Below, one piece after another: positions 1 through 8,600 of a stretch of DNA of 50,257 nucleotides (within the stretch, counting starts at the first letter, position 1; the number at the start of each line of letters is the position of its first letter). This DNA is from Mycoplasmatota bacterium (GTDB lineage Bacteria > Bacillota_I > Bacilli_A > Izemoplasmatales > Hujiaoplasmataceae). The translations under genes and the position numbers were made by a program. The DNA is taken from NCBI GenBank assembly GCA_016342455.1, contig JAEIOE010000011.1, positions 1-50,257 on the forward strand. Direction: 5' to 3'. The notes under the pieces are model-generated. The model did no database searches. It saw nothing but the letters and a program-made list of their open reading frames with translations, and was not told the DNA's origin.

Positions 1-66
1 TGGTTAGTTGATGAGTACTCCCACAGTGGATTTTCACCACCTAGATATGTGCCATGCCCGGCACAC
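1..66 (-). mobile_element. 5' end of a group II (class C-like) intron, cut by the window edge
   Basis: Read on the minus strand from 66, the sequence begins GTGTGCCGGGCATGGCAC and continues with a GGTGGTGAAAATCCAC segment. This matches my memory of the first ~65 nt of bacterial class C group II introns (Oceanobacillus iheyensis type, GTGTGCCCGGCATGGGTG followed by a GGTGAGAGTCC stem). The insertion point also fits: class C introns insert directly behind intrinsic terminator stems, and here the GTGTG start follows the rbfA terminator hairpin and its T-rich tract (67-94). Only domain I is inside the window. The reverse transcriptase ORF and domains V/VI would lie outside. Intron identity rests on the start motif, the early stem and the target context. 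Confidence 0.72.
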
Positions 67-69
67 AAA

Positions 70-94
70 GAAAAAACTTCAATTAAGAAGTTTT
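70..94 (-). terminator. Intrinsic terminator of the rimP-rbfA operon
   Basis: A perfect 8-bp inverted repeat, AAAACTTC (94-87 on the minus strand) and GAAGTTTT (80-73), encloses a 6-nt loop and is followed by a T-rich tract. It overlaps the rbfA stop codon. The group II intron boundary lies a few bases further downstream. Confidence 0.8.
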
Positions 95-422
95 ACTTTA
101 TTTTATTTATTAAATTATCAATTCTTTGTCCTTTTGCGTATGATTCATCATACTTAAATATTAGCTCTGGAACTTTTCTCATTTTTACTTTATGAGCAAT
201 TTGGTTTTTAATAAAGCCATTTGCTCTATCTAAAGCGTGTTGTGTTTTTTCAAGTTGTTTTGCATCTCCAAAAACTGTGTAATATACATACATGTATGAT
301 AACTCATTAGTGATTTTAACATCTGTTACTGTTAAAAACCCTAAGTCTTCTTTCACATCTTCTCTAAGAACAATTGTTAATACTCTTTGAACATTCGTTT
401 CTAAATGTTTAACATTTGACAT
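93..422 (-). CDS. rbfA: Ribosome-binding factor A
   Basis: 109 aa, the usual size for RbfA, a KH-like 30S maturation factor needed for processing and assembly around the 16S rRNA 5' end. The sequence has the typical features: an early LTIVLREDVKEDLG stretch, the TVTDVKITNELSYMYVYYTV strand region and a C-terminal KVPELIFKYDESYAKG motif. It starts 3 nt after infB and is the last gene of the rimP-nusA-ylxR-ylxQ-infB-rbfA operon. The operon terminator overlaps its stop codon. In many Bacillota truB/ribF follow; here a group II intron begins instead. Confidence 0.95.
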   Translation of the reverse strand: MSNVKHLETNVQRVLTIVLREDVKEDLGFLTVTDVKITNELSYMYVYYTVFGDAKQLEKTQHALDRANGFIKNQIAHKVKMRKVPELIFKYDESYAKGQRIDNLINKIK

Positions 423-425
423 TTT

Positions 426-2279
426 TTACACCTCTTTCATTGCTGAAATTTCAATTATATCTCCTGGTTTAAGGTCATTATAGTTTTCTAGTGTAACACC
501 ACATTCAAATCCTTGTCTCACTTCTTTTACATCATCTTTGAAACGTTTTAAAGAACCAAGTTTTCCTTCGAAAATAATTATTCCGTTTCTTACTAATTTA
601 GCTAAAGTTCCTTTTTGAACCACTCCACTAGTAACCATACATCCAGCGATTGTTCCAACTTTACTTACAGAGTAAGTTTCTCTTACTTCAACTTCACCAA
701 TTATTTTTTGTTCGAATACAGGATCTAACATTCCCTTCATAGCTGCTTCAATATCGTCTAAGGCTTCATAAATAACACGGTAGTTTCTTATTTCAACACC
801 TTTTCCACTCGCTAAAGCTCTCACACTTGCAGGAACACCAACACCAAAACCGATAATAATAGCTGTTGAAGCTTCAGCAAGTAATACATCTGTATCAGTT
901 ACTGCTCCAACACCTGTTCTTACGATTTCGATTTCTGCACCTAAGACTTCAATTTTATCAATTGATCCTTTGAATGCTTCAATCGAACCTTGAACGTCAG
1001 CTTTTATAATAAGTTTTAATTCTTTAGTATCTTCTCCTTGTTTCTTGAAGAATTCTTCTAAAGTTAATGGTTCTTTTGCACTATGACTCTCATCGAAAAT
1101 ACGATCAGCTCTAGTTTCTGCAACATTTTTAGCTGTTTTTTCTTCTTTAAATACTTTGAAAGGATCTCCTGCTAGTGGAACACTTTGTAAGCCAATGATT
1201 TCCACTGCTGAACCAGGAGCTGCTTCGTCAATTTTTTCTCCTAAGTCATCAGTCATATTTCTAACTTTACCGTATACGGCACCAGCTACAAATACATCTG
1301 TGTTTCTCAGTGTACCATTATTAATTAAAATAGTAGCAACTGGTCCTCTACCTTTATCAAGTTTCGCTTCAATAACCGTTCCGGTAGCATTTCTTTTAGG
1401 ATTTGCTTTTAATTCTAATAATTCAGCTACTAATTGGATAGTATCTAATAAATCTGAGATACCAGTTCCTTTTAAAGCTGAAATATTACAGAAAGGAGTT
1501 TCTCCTCCCCAATCATCAGGAAGTATACCAAGGTCAGCTAATTCTTGTTTCACTCGGTCAGGGTTTGCCCCTACTTTATCCATTTTATTAACTGCAACAA
1601 TAATTGCACATTCTGATGCTTTTGCATGGTCAATTGCTTCACGAGTCTGAGGCATAACCCCATCATCAGCTGCAACAACTAATACAACGATATCAGTAAT
1701 TCTGGCACCTCTAGCTCTCATTTCAGTGAAAGCAGCATGCCCCGGAGTGTCAATAAAAGTAATTGCTTTTCCACCTCTTTTAACTTGGTATGCCCCAATA
1801 TGTTGAGTAATACCTCCGGCCTCAGAAGCAACAACACGTGAATTTCTAATGTTATCTAATAAAGTAGTTTTACCATGGTCAACGTGACCCATGATTGTAA
1901 CAACTGCTGGTCTTTCAACTAAATCCTTTGGATCATCTTCATCTTCGATTTCTTCAAATCTTGATAAATCTGTTATTACTTCCTCTTGGAAGTCGTATCC
2001 AAATTCCATAGCTATCAGTTCAGCGTTTTCCTTACCTATCTCTTGATTTTGTGACGCCATTATGCGCATAAACATTAATTTTTTAATGATCTCTGCTGCT
2101 GGCTTTTTCATTTGGTTAGCTAAATCGCTAACAGTCATACCCATTTTGAAAGTAATATCTTTCTTAACTGGCATTTCTTTCCTAATTGGACTCTTCTTTT
2201 TAAATGTTGTTGGTTTTTTTTCAACAACTTCAGAAGGTTGTTTCTTTGGTCCTTTTTTACTTGCTATGTATTTTGACAT
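426..2279 (-). CDS. infB: Translation initiation factor IF-2
   Basis: 617-aa GTPase that places initiator fMet-tRNA on the 30S subunit and promotes subunit joining. Visible are a short N-terminal basic region, the IF2_N-like helix (around 45-95), then the G domain with G1 [10 protein letters not shown]3 DTPGHAAF and G4 NKMD, followed by the EF-Tu-like domain and the C-terminal fMet-tRNA-binding domain. The protein is short because the long N-terminal extension of the Bacillus or E. coli factor is missing, as in Mollicutes. The RBS AAGAGGTG lies a few bases before the ATG. Fourteen nt separate it from ylxQ. Confidence 0.97.
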   Translation of the reverse strand: MSKYIASKKGPKKQPSEVVEKKPTTFKKKSPIRKEMPVKKDITFKMGMTVSDLANQMKKPAAEIIKKLMFMRIMASQNQEIGKENAELIAMEFGYDFQEEVITDLSRFEEIEDEDDPKDLVERPAVVTIMGHVDHGKTTLLDNIRNSRVVASEAGGITQHIGAYQVKRGGKAITFIDTPGHAAFTEMRARGARITDIVVLVVAADDGVMPQTREAIDHAKASECAIIVAVNKMDKVGANPDRVKQELADLGILPDDWGGETPFCNISALKGTGISDLLDTIQLVAELLELKANPKRNATGTVIEAKLDKGRGPVATILINNGTLRNTDVFVAGAVYGKVRNMTDDLGEKIDEAAPGSAVEIIGLQSVPLAGDPFKVFKEEKTAKNVAETRADRIFDESHSAKEPLTLEEFFKKQGEDTKELKLIIKADVQGSIEAFKGSIDKIEVLGAEIEIVRTGVGAVTDTDVLLAEASTAIIIGFGVGVPASVRALASGKGVEIRNYRVIYEALDDIEAAMKGMLDPVFEQKIIGEVEVRETYSVSKVGTIAGCMVTSGVVQKGTLAKLVRNGIIIFEGKLGSLKRFKDDVKEVRQGFECGVTLENYNDLKPGDIIEISAMKEV

Positions 2280-2293
2280 CCAATCACCTCTTT

Positions 2294-2593
2294 TTACATG
2301 TCTAGTTTTTGTTCGATTAGTTTTGTAAAGTCTTTACTAGTGATAGCTAATACTTTACGATTTTGTGTTCCTATTGCAGTATTTAGTTCTTCTGTTGTAA
2401 ACGTATTAACTAATCTGATTTTATAAAAATTAGTTTTATCCGTCATTCTTTTCGTTGTATTCTTGCCAGCGTCGCTAGCTAAGAATACAATATATACAGC
2501 ATTCTTTTTCACTTTTCCTAAAACAAGCTCTTCTCCAGATATTAGTTTGTTTGCTCTTTTACATAAACCTAAAGTATTTAATACATTATTCAT
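2294..2593 (-). CDS. ylxQ: L7Ae/L30e-family K-turn RNA-binding protein (YlxQ)
   Basis: 99 aa. The sequence shows the L7Ae/L30e pattern: an N-terminal LGLCKRANKLISGEELVL helix, then KKNAVYIVFLASDAGKNTTKR, which resembles the RNA-binding loop. Family members bind kink-turn RNA; the exact ligand of YlxQ is unclear. The gene overlaps the end of ylxR by 8 nt, which suggests translational coupling. Its place between ylxR and infB is the canonical Bacillota order and strengthens the call. Confidence 0.9.
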   Translation of the reverse strand: MNNVLNTLGLCKRANKLISGEELVLGKVKKNAVYIVFLASDAGKNTTKRMTDKTNFYKIRLVNTFTTEELNTAIGTQNRKVLAITSKDFTKLIEQKLDM

Positions 2594-2852
2594 TGTGTAT
2601 CACTTTCAATAATTCTTCAAATACCGTTTCTGGAACTTCTGTTTCTAATTGTCTATTTAGTGCTTTGCTTTTTTTAGCTTTTTCAATGGCTTTTACCGAT
2701 TTAGATAGGTAAGCGCCTCTACCATTAGCTCTACCAGTTTTGTCATAAATAACTGTGCCTTCTGGAGTTCTAACAATACGCATTAAATCTTTTTTTTCAA
2801 ATCTTTCTCCAGTAGCTACGCATCTACGCATAGGTATTTTTTTTTCTTTCAT
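2586..2852 (-). CDS. ylxR: YlxR (RnpM) family RNA-binding protein
   Basis: 88 aa with the YlxR signature: IPMRRCVATGERF followed by a GRANGRGAYLSK loop. B. subtilis YlxR/RnpM has been linked to RNase P regulation; that role here is inferred by family. I place the start at the ATG at 2852 rather than an upstream in-frame start inside nusA. The ATG is preceded by AGAGGAATAAA, and it leaves a 1-nt gap to the nusA stop. The gene overlaps ylxQ by 8 nt. Confidence 0.92.
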   Translation of the reverse strand: MKEKKIPMRRCVATGERFEKKDLMRIVRTPEGTVIYDKTGRANGRGAYLSKSVKAIEKAKKSKALNRQLETEVPETVFEELLKVIHNE

Positions 2853-2853
2853 T

Positions 2854-3927
2854 TTATTCCTCTGCTGCTTGAATTCCTTGAATCTTTGCATCAGATTCTG
2901 ATTTGATATCAATTTTCCAAGTACAAGATTGAACAGCTAGTCTTGCATTTTGTCCTTTTTTACCAATTGCTAATGATAATTGGTCATCCGGAACTACTAC
3001 TAATGCTGATTTTGTCATTTCATTTATTTGTACTAATAATGTTCTTGCTGGTTGTAAAGAGTTTGAAACCAACTCTTTAGGATCATCACTCCATTTATAG
3101 ATATCGATTTTTTCACCATTAAGATTATCAATAACATCTTTAATTCTAGAACCATTTTTTCCTAAGCAAGCTCCAACTGGATCAACTTCTGGGTTATTAG
3201 AAGATACACAAACTTTACATCTGTCTCCTGCATCTCTCGATAAACCTCTAATTTCAATAACTCCATTTTGAAGTTCTGGAATTGCGTTTTCCATTAATCT
3301 CTTTACAAGGTTTCTGTCTGTTCTAGAAACATAAACTTTTGGTCCTTTTGTTGTTTCTTCCACTTTAGTGATATACACTCTGATTTGGTTACCCATGAAT
3401 ACATCTTCTGGTAATAAATCTTTAGCTGGTATTGATGTTTCTGTATCATAGCCTAAGCTTAGTGTAACGAATTCATCATTTACTCTGGTAACTTCTGCAA
3501 TAATCATTTCGCCAGTTTTTCCACTAAATATTTCAAAGTTTCTTTCTCTTTCTAATTGTTTCAAGCCTTGAGTTAAAATTTGTTTCGCGCTTGAAGCAGC
3601 CAATCTACCGAAGTTCTTTGGTGTGATTTTTTGTTCAATAATATCTCCAATACGCGCAGATTTTTTGATTTCTTTTGCATCTGCAAGCAGTATTTGTGAT
3701 CCTTCTTCTGCATCTAAACTAATTTCATCTACTACAAGTGATTTGGCAATTAATAAGATTTCTGCTTTTTCTTCATTGAAGAGAATTTCAACATTAGTTT
3801 TACCATTATAGGCTTTCTTATATGCATTAATTAATCCCCTACCAAAAATCTCTAAAACTTTTTCTTTTTCTATTTTTCTTTCATCTGCTAAAACTTCTAA
3901 AGCTTTAAAAAAATCCTTACTAATCAT
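2854..3927 (-). CDS. nusA: Transcription termination/antitermination factor NusA
   Basis: 357 aa, the short Gram-positive form without the C-terminal acidic repeats of E. coli NusA. In order: N-terminal RNA polymerase-binding domain (1-~125), S1 domain (~130-200, including the KVYVSRTDRNLVKRLMENAIPE strand), KH1 (VGACLGKNGSRIKDVI) and KH2 (LAIGKKGQNARLA). It modulates pausing and intrinsic termination and often autoregulates its operon. The RBS AGGAG lies upstream of the ATG. It follows rimP by 10 nt. Confidence 0.97.
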   Translation of the reverse strand: MISKDFFKALEVLADERKIEKEKVLEIFGRGLINAYKKAYNGKTNVEILFNEEKAEILLIAKSLVVDEISLDAEEGSQILLADAKEIKKSARIGDIIEQKITPKNFGRLAASSAKQILTQGLKQLERERNFEIFSGKTGEMIIAEVTRVNDEFVTLSLGYDTETSIPAKDLLPEDVFMGNQIRVYITKVEETTKGPKVYVSRTDRNLVKRLMENAIPELQNGVIEIRGLSRDAGDRCKVCVSSNNPEVDPVGACLGKNGSRIKDVIDNLNGEKIDIYKWSDDPKELVSNSLQPARTLLVQINEMTKSALVVVPDDQLSLAIGKKGQNARLAVQSCTWKIDIKSESDAKIQGIQAAEE

Positions 3928-3937
3928 TTTCTTTCTC

Positions 3938-4372
3938 CTAAAATTTTATAGCTAATCTTATTAGATTAACTTCTTCATAATTTATTTTCACTATTTTGTT
4001 ATTAACTTTTAAAGTTATTTCTGACCCATCAAAACTTTCTAAATATCCTTCGACTTTTTGTTCGTCTGTTTCTATATGAACAAAATTTTCTATCTCAGAA
4101 AGGATTGCTTCCTTAGTCCTTATTTCTTTTTCAGCTCCCGCTGATGAAACCTCTAAAAAATATTCTTCTTTAATCGGGTCTAATTCGTCGATATAAGGGT
4201 TTATTTTTTCTGTGACAAGTATACAGTCTTCCACTTTAATTCCTTCTTTGCGGTCGATAAAGACTGTTAAAACACTATTTTTCTTTTTTACAGTGTACTT
4301 GAGATCATACAGTTCATAGCCTGCTTCATTTATCAAGGGTATTAATCCTTCTTTTAATTTTTCTAAATCCAT
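3938..4372 (-). CDS. rimP: Ribosome maturation factor RimP
   Basis: 144 aa, close to the usual ~150. The N-terminal half (LKEGLIPLINEAGYELYDLKY, then TVFIDRKEGIKVEDC) and the LEVSSAGAEKEIRT segment, which corresponds to the SSPGL(D/E)RPL motif of the family, identify RimP, needed for 30S assembly. The ATG at 4372 has an AGAGGTG ribosome-binding site. The in-frame TTG 18 nt upstream lies within that site and is not the start. It is the first gene of the nusA-infB operon. Confidence 0.93.
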   Translation of the reverse strand: MDLEKLKEGLIPLINEAGYELYDLKYTVKKKNSVLTVFIDRKEGIKVEDCILVTEKINPYIDELDPIKEEYFLEVSSAGAEKEIRTKEAILSEIENFVHIETDEQKVEGYLESFDGSEITLKVNNKIVKINYEEVNLIRLAIKF

Positions 4373-4391
4373 TCTCTCACCTCTTTGCAAG

Positions 4392-4416
4392 AAAAAGGAG
4401 AGGGAATGACCCTCTC
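4392..4416 (-). promoter_or_regulatory. Terminator-like hairpin in the rimP operon leader
   Basis: In the short leader between promoter and rimP, GAGAGGG (4416-4410) and CCCTCTC (4404-4398) form a 7-bp stem with a TCATT loop, followed by CTTTTTCTT. It sits immediately before the AGAGGTGAGAG ribosome-binding segment, which repeats the GGTGAGAG of the 5' arm. The 3' arm could therefore pair with either copy. This could attenuate transcription or hide the RBS, or simply end read-through from the upstream genes. Confidence 0.55.
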
Positions 4417-4435
4417 ACCTTAATTATGCATATAT

Positions 4436-4464
4436 ATTATAACATATGAGTTTTGAAATGACAA
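4436..4464 (-). promoter_or_regulatory. Sigma-A promoter of the rimP-rbfA operon
   Basis: On the minus strand TTGTCA (4464-4459), a 17-nt spacer and TATAAT (4441-4436). Transcription should start near 4429, giving a leader of about 57 nt before rimP. Confidence 0.85.
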
Positions 4465-4477
4465 GAAAAATATCTCG

Positions 4478-4768
4478 TTATTTCTTAGTTTTTACGTTGA
4501 TAACTATGTCTTGATACTCCTCGTGTTTCTTGAACCAAGCTATTGCATAAGGACATTTCGCTATGATTTTTAAATCGCGTTCTTTAATGTAATTGTAAGC
4601 AATCAACATTAGATCAGATGCAATATTTTGTCCCCTTAAGCTTTGGTCAACATATATATGATCTAAATTAACTCTTGATTCGTCTCTACTAGGAAAAGTT
4701 ACCTCAGCTAATAAAAGGTTATCTTCTCTTTTTGCATAAATTTTATTATCTTCAAAAATATATTCCAT
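4478..4768 (-). CDS. Small GNAT-like N-acetyltransferase (YidJ/YjdJ type)
   Basis: 96 aa, the size of the GNAT_like (Pfam PF14542 type) mini-acetyltransferases. The VNLDHIYVDQSLRGQNIASDLM segment has the V-x-x-x-(R/G)GxGIA acetyl-CoA loop pattern, here LRGQNIAS. CPYAIAWFKKH near the C terminus is also typical. The substrate is unknown. The ATG at 4768 leaves a 1-nt gap to the upstream methyltransferase stop and has AAAGGA upstream; an earlier in-frame start would lie inside that gene. No terminator was seen before the rimP promoter. Confidence 0.8.
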   Translation of the reverse strand: MEYIFEDNKIYAKREDNLLLAEVTFPSRDESRVNLDHIYVDQSLRGQNIASDLMLIAYNYIKERDLKIIAKCPYAIAWFKKHEEYQDIVINVKTKK

Positions 4769-4769
4769 G

Positions 4770-5489
4770 TTACAGATTCCTTTCAAATACTTCATACATT
4801 ATTATTCCACCAGCAATCCCTACATTTAAGGATTCTGTTTCTAACATTAGAATATATATATTTGTATTTACTAAATTTTGTATTTCCGTTCTTAGCCCTT
4901 GTCCTTCGTTTCCTAAAATAATGGCTATCTTCTCTTTAATAAAATCTACTTCTTTTAGATTGGTCCCTAATGAAACATTGGTTCCATAAAAAGTATATTC
5001 TTTATGACTGTGTATGAATTCTATTAAATTTTCTTCTAATAAATTTGTATAGAACAAAGCTCCTTGTGAACTTCTAATTACTTTTTCATTATAGTAATCC
5101 ACAGAATTTTCAGAAATGATTGTTTTAAAACCAAAAGCAGCGGCTGAACGGATTAAAGTTCCAAGGTTGCCCGGGTCTTGAACGCCATCTAAGATAAGAA
5201 TATTATTTGATAAGTCCTGAGAACTAAATTTATTCGCAACTGCGATGAATCCAGTTGACTCATTCAACTCAGACAACTTAGAAAAAACTTCTTTTGAAAC
5301 TTGATATACCGTTACTTCTTCATAACTTTTATCTTCTGTAGTGAAGACATGGTCAACCAAGCCAGATTTAATAGCTTCTTCCACTAGATGTTCACCTTCA
5401 ACAAGAAATTGATTTGTATCAGTTCTATATTTTTTTTGTTTTAATTTTGTTGCGTATTTTACTTTTGAATTCGATAGAGATTCAATCAT
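4770..5489 (-). CDS. TrmH/SpoU-family RNA 2'-O-methyltransferase (YsgA-like)
   Basis: About 239 aa. An N-terminal L30e-like substrate-binding domain (1-~90) precedes the SPOUT knot domain with the three SpoU motifs: LDGVQDPGNLGTLIRSAAAFG (motif 1), IAIILGNEGQGL (motif 2) and ESLNVGIAGGIIMYE (motif 3). The family methylates ribose 2'-OH of rRNA or tRNA; the target cannot be read from sequence. Two ATGs lie 6 nt apart. I use the inner one (5489) because AGAGG is then 7 nt upstream; the outer ATG (5495) is almost on the RBS. Confidence 0.9.
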   Translation of the reverse strand: MIESLSNSKVKYATKLKQKKYRTDTNQFLVEGEHLVEEAIKSGLVDHVFTTEDKSYEEVTVYQVSKEVFSKLSELNESTGFIAVANKFSSQDLSNNILILDGVQDPGNLGTLIRSAAAFGFKTIISENSVDYYNEKVIRSSQGALFYTNLLEENLIEFIHSHKEYTFYGTNVSLGTNLKEVDFIKEKIAIILGNEGQGLRTEIQNLVNTNIYILMLETESLNVGIAGGIIMYEVFERNL

Positions 5490-5517
5490 TTTCATGCCTC
5501 TTGTTCTTTCAAAATTT

Positions 5518-5547
5518 ATTATAACATATTCCTTAATTATATAACAA
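5518..5547 (-). promoter_or_regulatory. Promoter of the SpoU methyltransferase gene
   Basis: TATAAT reads at 5523-5518 on the minus strand, with TTGTTA 18 nt upstream. It lies between the terminator of the giant lipoprotein gene and the methyltransferase start. Confidence 0.65.
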
Positions 5548-5554
5548 ATTATTG

Positions 5555-5586
5555 CACAAAAAAGGAGCTGAATTACTAGCTCCTTT
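5555..5586 (-). terminator. Intrinsic terminator of the giant lipoprotein gene
   Basis: AAAGGAGCT (5586-5578) pairs with AGCTCCTTT (5569-5561) around an 8-nt loop and is followed by a T run on the minus strand. It stands directly behind the stop codon region of the 5625 gene. Confidence 0.85.
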
Positions 5587-5624
5587 GTTTTATAAATATT
5601 TTATTCTTGATAAATCAACTTCGA

Positions 5625-8600
5625 TTAATCTGCAAATAAAGAATCTAAATAGTCTCCTAAATCATCTACTGTATCCTTAAGTAACTGAATGCTAGCTAAT
5701 TCAAGAGGGTTAGTAGTTGCAGGATCTATTAGCGCTACGATAGCAGCTTGAGCTATAATTGTGTCTAAACTAGTTCCAATAGTTGAATCCATAACCGCTA
5801 ACGTATCTAGTGGAATATATCCATTAATTGTATTCATGTCATAAACGATTCCTAAAATAGGTCCGTATATTGCATCATAGTTTAATGAACCGTCACCCAC
5901 TAAGATATTGATAATATTTGAGATTGTGATAACCATCATTATTTCGCCTTCAGGTGTTGAATCATCAATAGTATTTAGGATCATAAGTTGATCGATTAAC
6001 GCTTGTGTTTTTGTTTCGTCCATTGTTACTACAAAATCACCAATTTCAGCAGGAATATCTAATAAACCTGATAAGTTAGCAGAAATCATAGCAGCTAAAT
6101 CAGCTTGTAAAGCAGCTAATTCTACTGGGTCACTTGTTTGAGTCTCTGCGAATGCATCAGCAAATTCTAGAGCCCAAGCTTCGATTATCGCTTCATCAGC
6201 AAGGTCCATAGTTCCAAATAATACTTGAATAAATGTTCCAGCATTTATTAACTCGGCTGAAATTTCAGCGGCTGTCAATCCTTCCATACCTTTTTCAAAC
6301 ATCATAGGTAATGAATTAATAAAATTGATATCAGGATTTTCTCCCCAAGCTTCCACTTGATCAATTAAGATAACTAAAACTTGTTCAGTTAAAGTGACAT
6401 TTGCAGGGTCTCCTAACATTATTTCTAATGTTTGTGGTAACCAAGCCATATTTTCAATATCTTGAATCTTTTCTTCTAATCTATTCACTTCATTTTGAAG
6501 CCAATTAATATTCATATATGGACTCATTAATTCATATGATTTGTCATTTAAGTAATTTGAGATTTCATAGAACGCATCGAATGAAGTCATTACAGTGTAA
6601 TATGAATTATTGAAATCATTTTGTTTCCAATATAGTTCGTTTTCATAATACATATAGTCGCCAAAACAATTTAATATATCTTGATACATTTCACGCTCTT
6701 TATTATCCATATTATTAAGTATATTATCTATATAATTATAATCTTCATTATTAATTATATTTTCTTCTAAATCATACCATAACCACCATTGGAACATTTC
6801 ATTATTCCAAGAATAGTCATTAATAGTATTATCAAATATTGCGTAATACTCTTCTCTTAGATTATATGCATTCCATAAGTCTTCTGCTGCAGTTCTTGCT
6901 GCCGGATCTGCAATTAACGCTATTTCAATAGCAACTTCATCATTAATTGCATTTAAAGCGTCACAAGCATTATCTAGTTCGCCTTCTTTAACTAAAAGTT
7001 CAGCTTCTAAATCAGTTGTATCATACATACTTGGCAATTGAGGAACAAGGAATGTCATTAAACCATTCATCACAAATGATGCGATTTCAGTATTTGTATA
7101 TCCCATAGAAAGGATTCCTTGAACTACTCTTAATAGGTCTGTAGGTGATTCAATATCAGGCATTCCTTGAATAACAGAACCTACACCCAATATGATATAG
7201 AATAAATCTTCAAAGTCTGTTGCGCCTAAATTAAATACATCTAATAAATCAAGAATGATAGCATCGACTGCTGTTGGGTCAGATTCATCAAACATCTCAG
7301 AAACAAAGCTAACTAACATTTGATAATCAAAGTCAAATGATGGCATTGATAAGATGTCTTCTGGGTCCATAAATAGATATGCCATATACATTACTTTTTG
7401 TTGTAATTCATAAAGTTCTGCATAGTCTGCAGGATCAATCATTTCAGGATTCATAGCTGCAACTGATGTAATCAATGCTTCCACATCAACAACATGAGCG
7501 GCCCAAGCAGTTTGAACATCTGTTAAATCACTTGGTAAGTATGTTTCAATTTCGAAATCGAAATACAATTCATTTAATATACCAGTTATTACTGTTAAGT
7601 CTACTAAAGTAAAGTCAACTAATTCATCAATTACTTGTGCACCTAAAATTACTTGTACATAAATATTCATTCCACCTTTAGACATTACATCAATGTAATC
7701 CATAAGTCCTTGAATACTTGCAACTGATAAACCATCCAATAGAGCTGTTAATTCATCTAAAGCCTCGTCAGCTAACCCTAAGTATTTTAATACTAAAGTG
7801 TTAAGTCTAGTAATTTCAGCTGCTTCATCTAAAGGATCTAAGCCTTGATCAGAGACATACTCAGTAATTACAACTAATACGTAATTTTCTAAAGCAAGCA
7901 TTTCTGTTGGGGTGATTGTTTGCAATCTCAATTTTAAGAAAGCAGATAAATCTTGACTAAATGCATATAATTCTTCAGCTGTAAATGGAATTTCAAATTT
8001 ATCTTGACTATAAAAATCAGGTTCATCCATTCGCAAGCCAACATTTGTAGCTGTCATCATTTCAACTAATCTTTCGATAAGTTCAAATGAACCCGCAGGC
8101 ATTGAAGCAATCATATTTTGAAGATCATCCATAACAATATTCATAGCTTCTTCTGTCAATGGTTCGTTTACAGGGTCATTTACTAGATCGTAAACTACAT
8201 TTATAAACCATAAGCTTTCTTCTAAGTCTATTATGCTTTCATTTAGCCAATTAATTTCTTGATAGAAATATAAAATATCCATTTGGTGATAAGTATATTC
8301 ATTTACATTATTAGATACAGTATCATCAAAATAAGTATATGCTGGCTCTGCTTGAATAATAGTAAGCAAAGGTTGATATGTTGTAAGATCGTACTCTAAA
8401 TATTCTAAATAAGCATCTTTGAACTCTTCAACTAAATTATACACATACTCATTATCTGTATGGTCATTTAAGAATATGTTAAAATCTGCCATAGCTAAAT
8501 TATATTCAGTTTCGTCATATGGATTATTTGCATCACATATAGCTTGTACAATATCATATAACGCTGGCATATACATCATATCTAAATTAGATTCTAATTG

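Noticed and set aside
1156-1650. Plus-strand 164-codon open frame
   Set aside because: Lies entirely inside infB on the other strand, with infB clearly conserved; no RBS.
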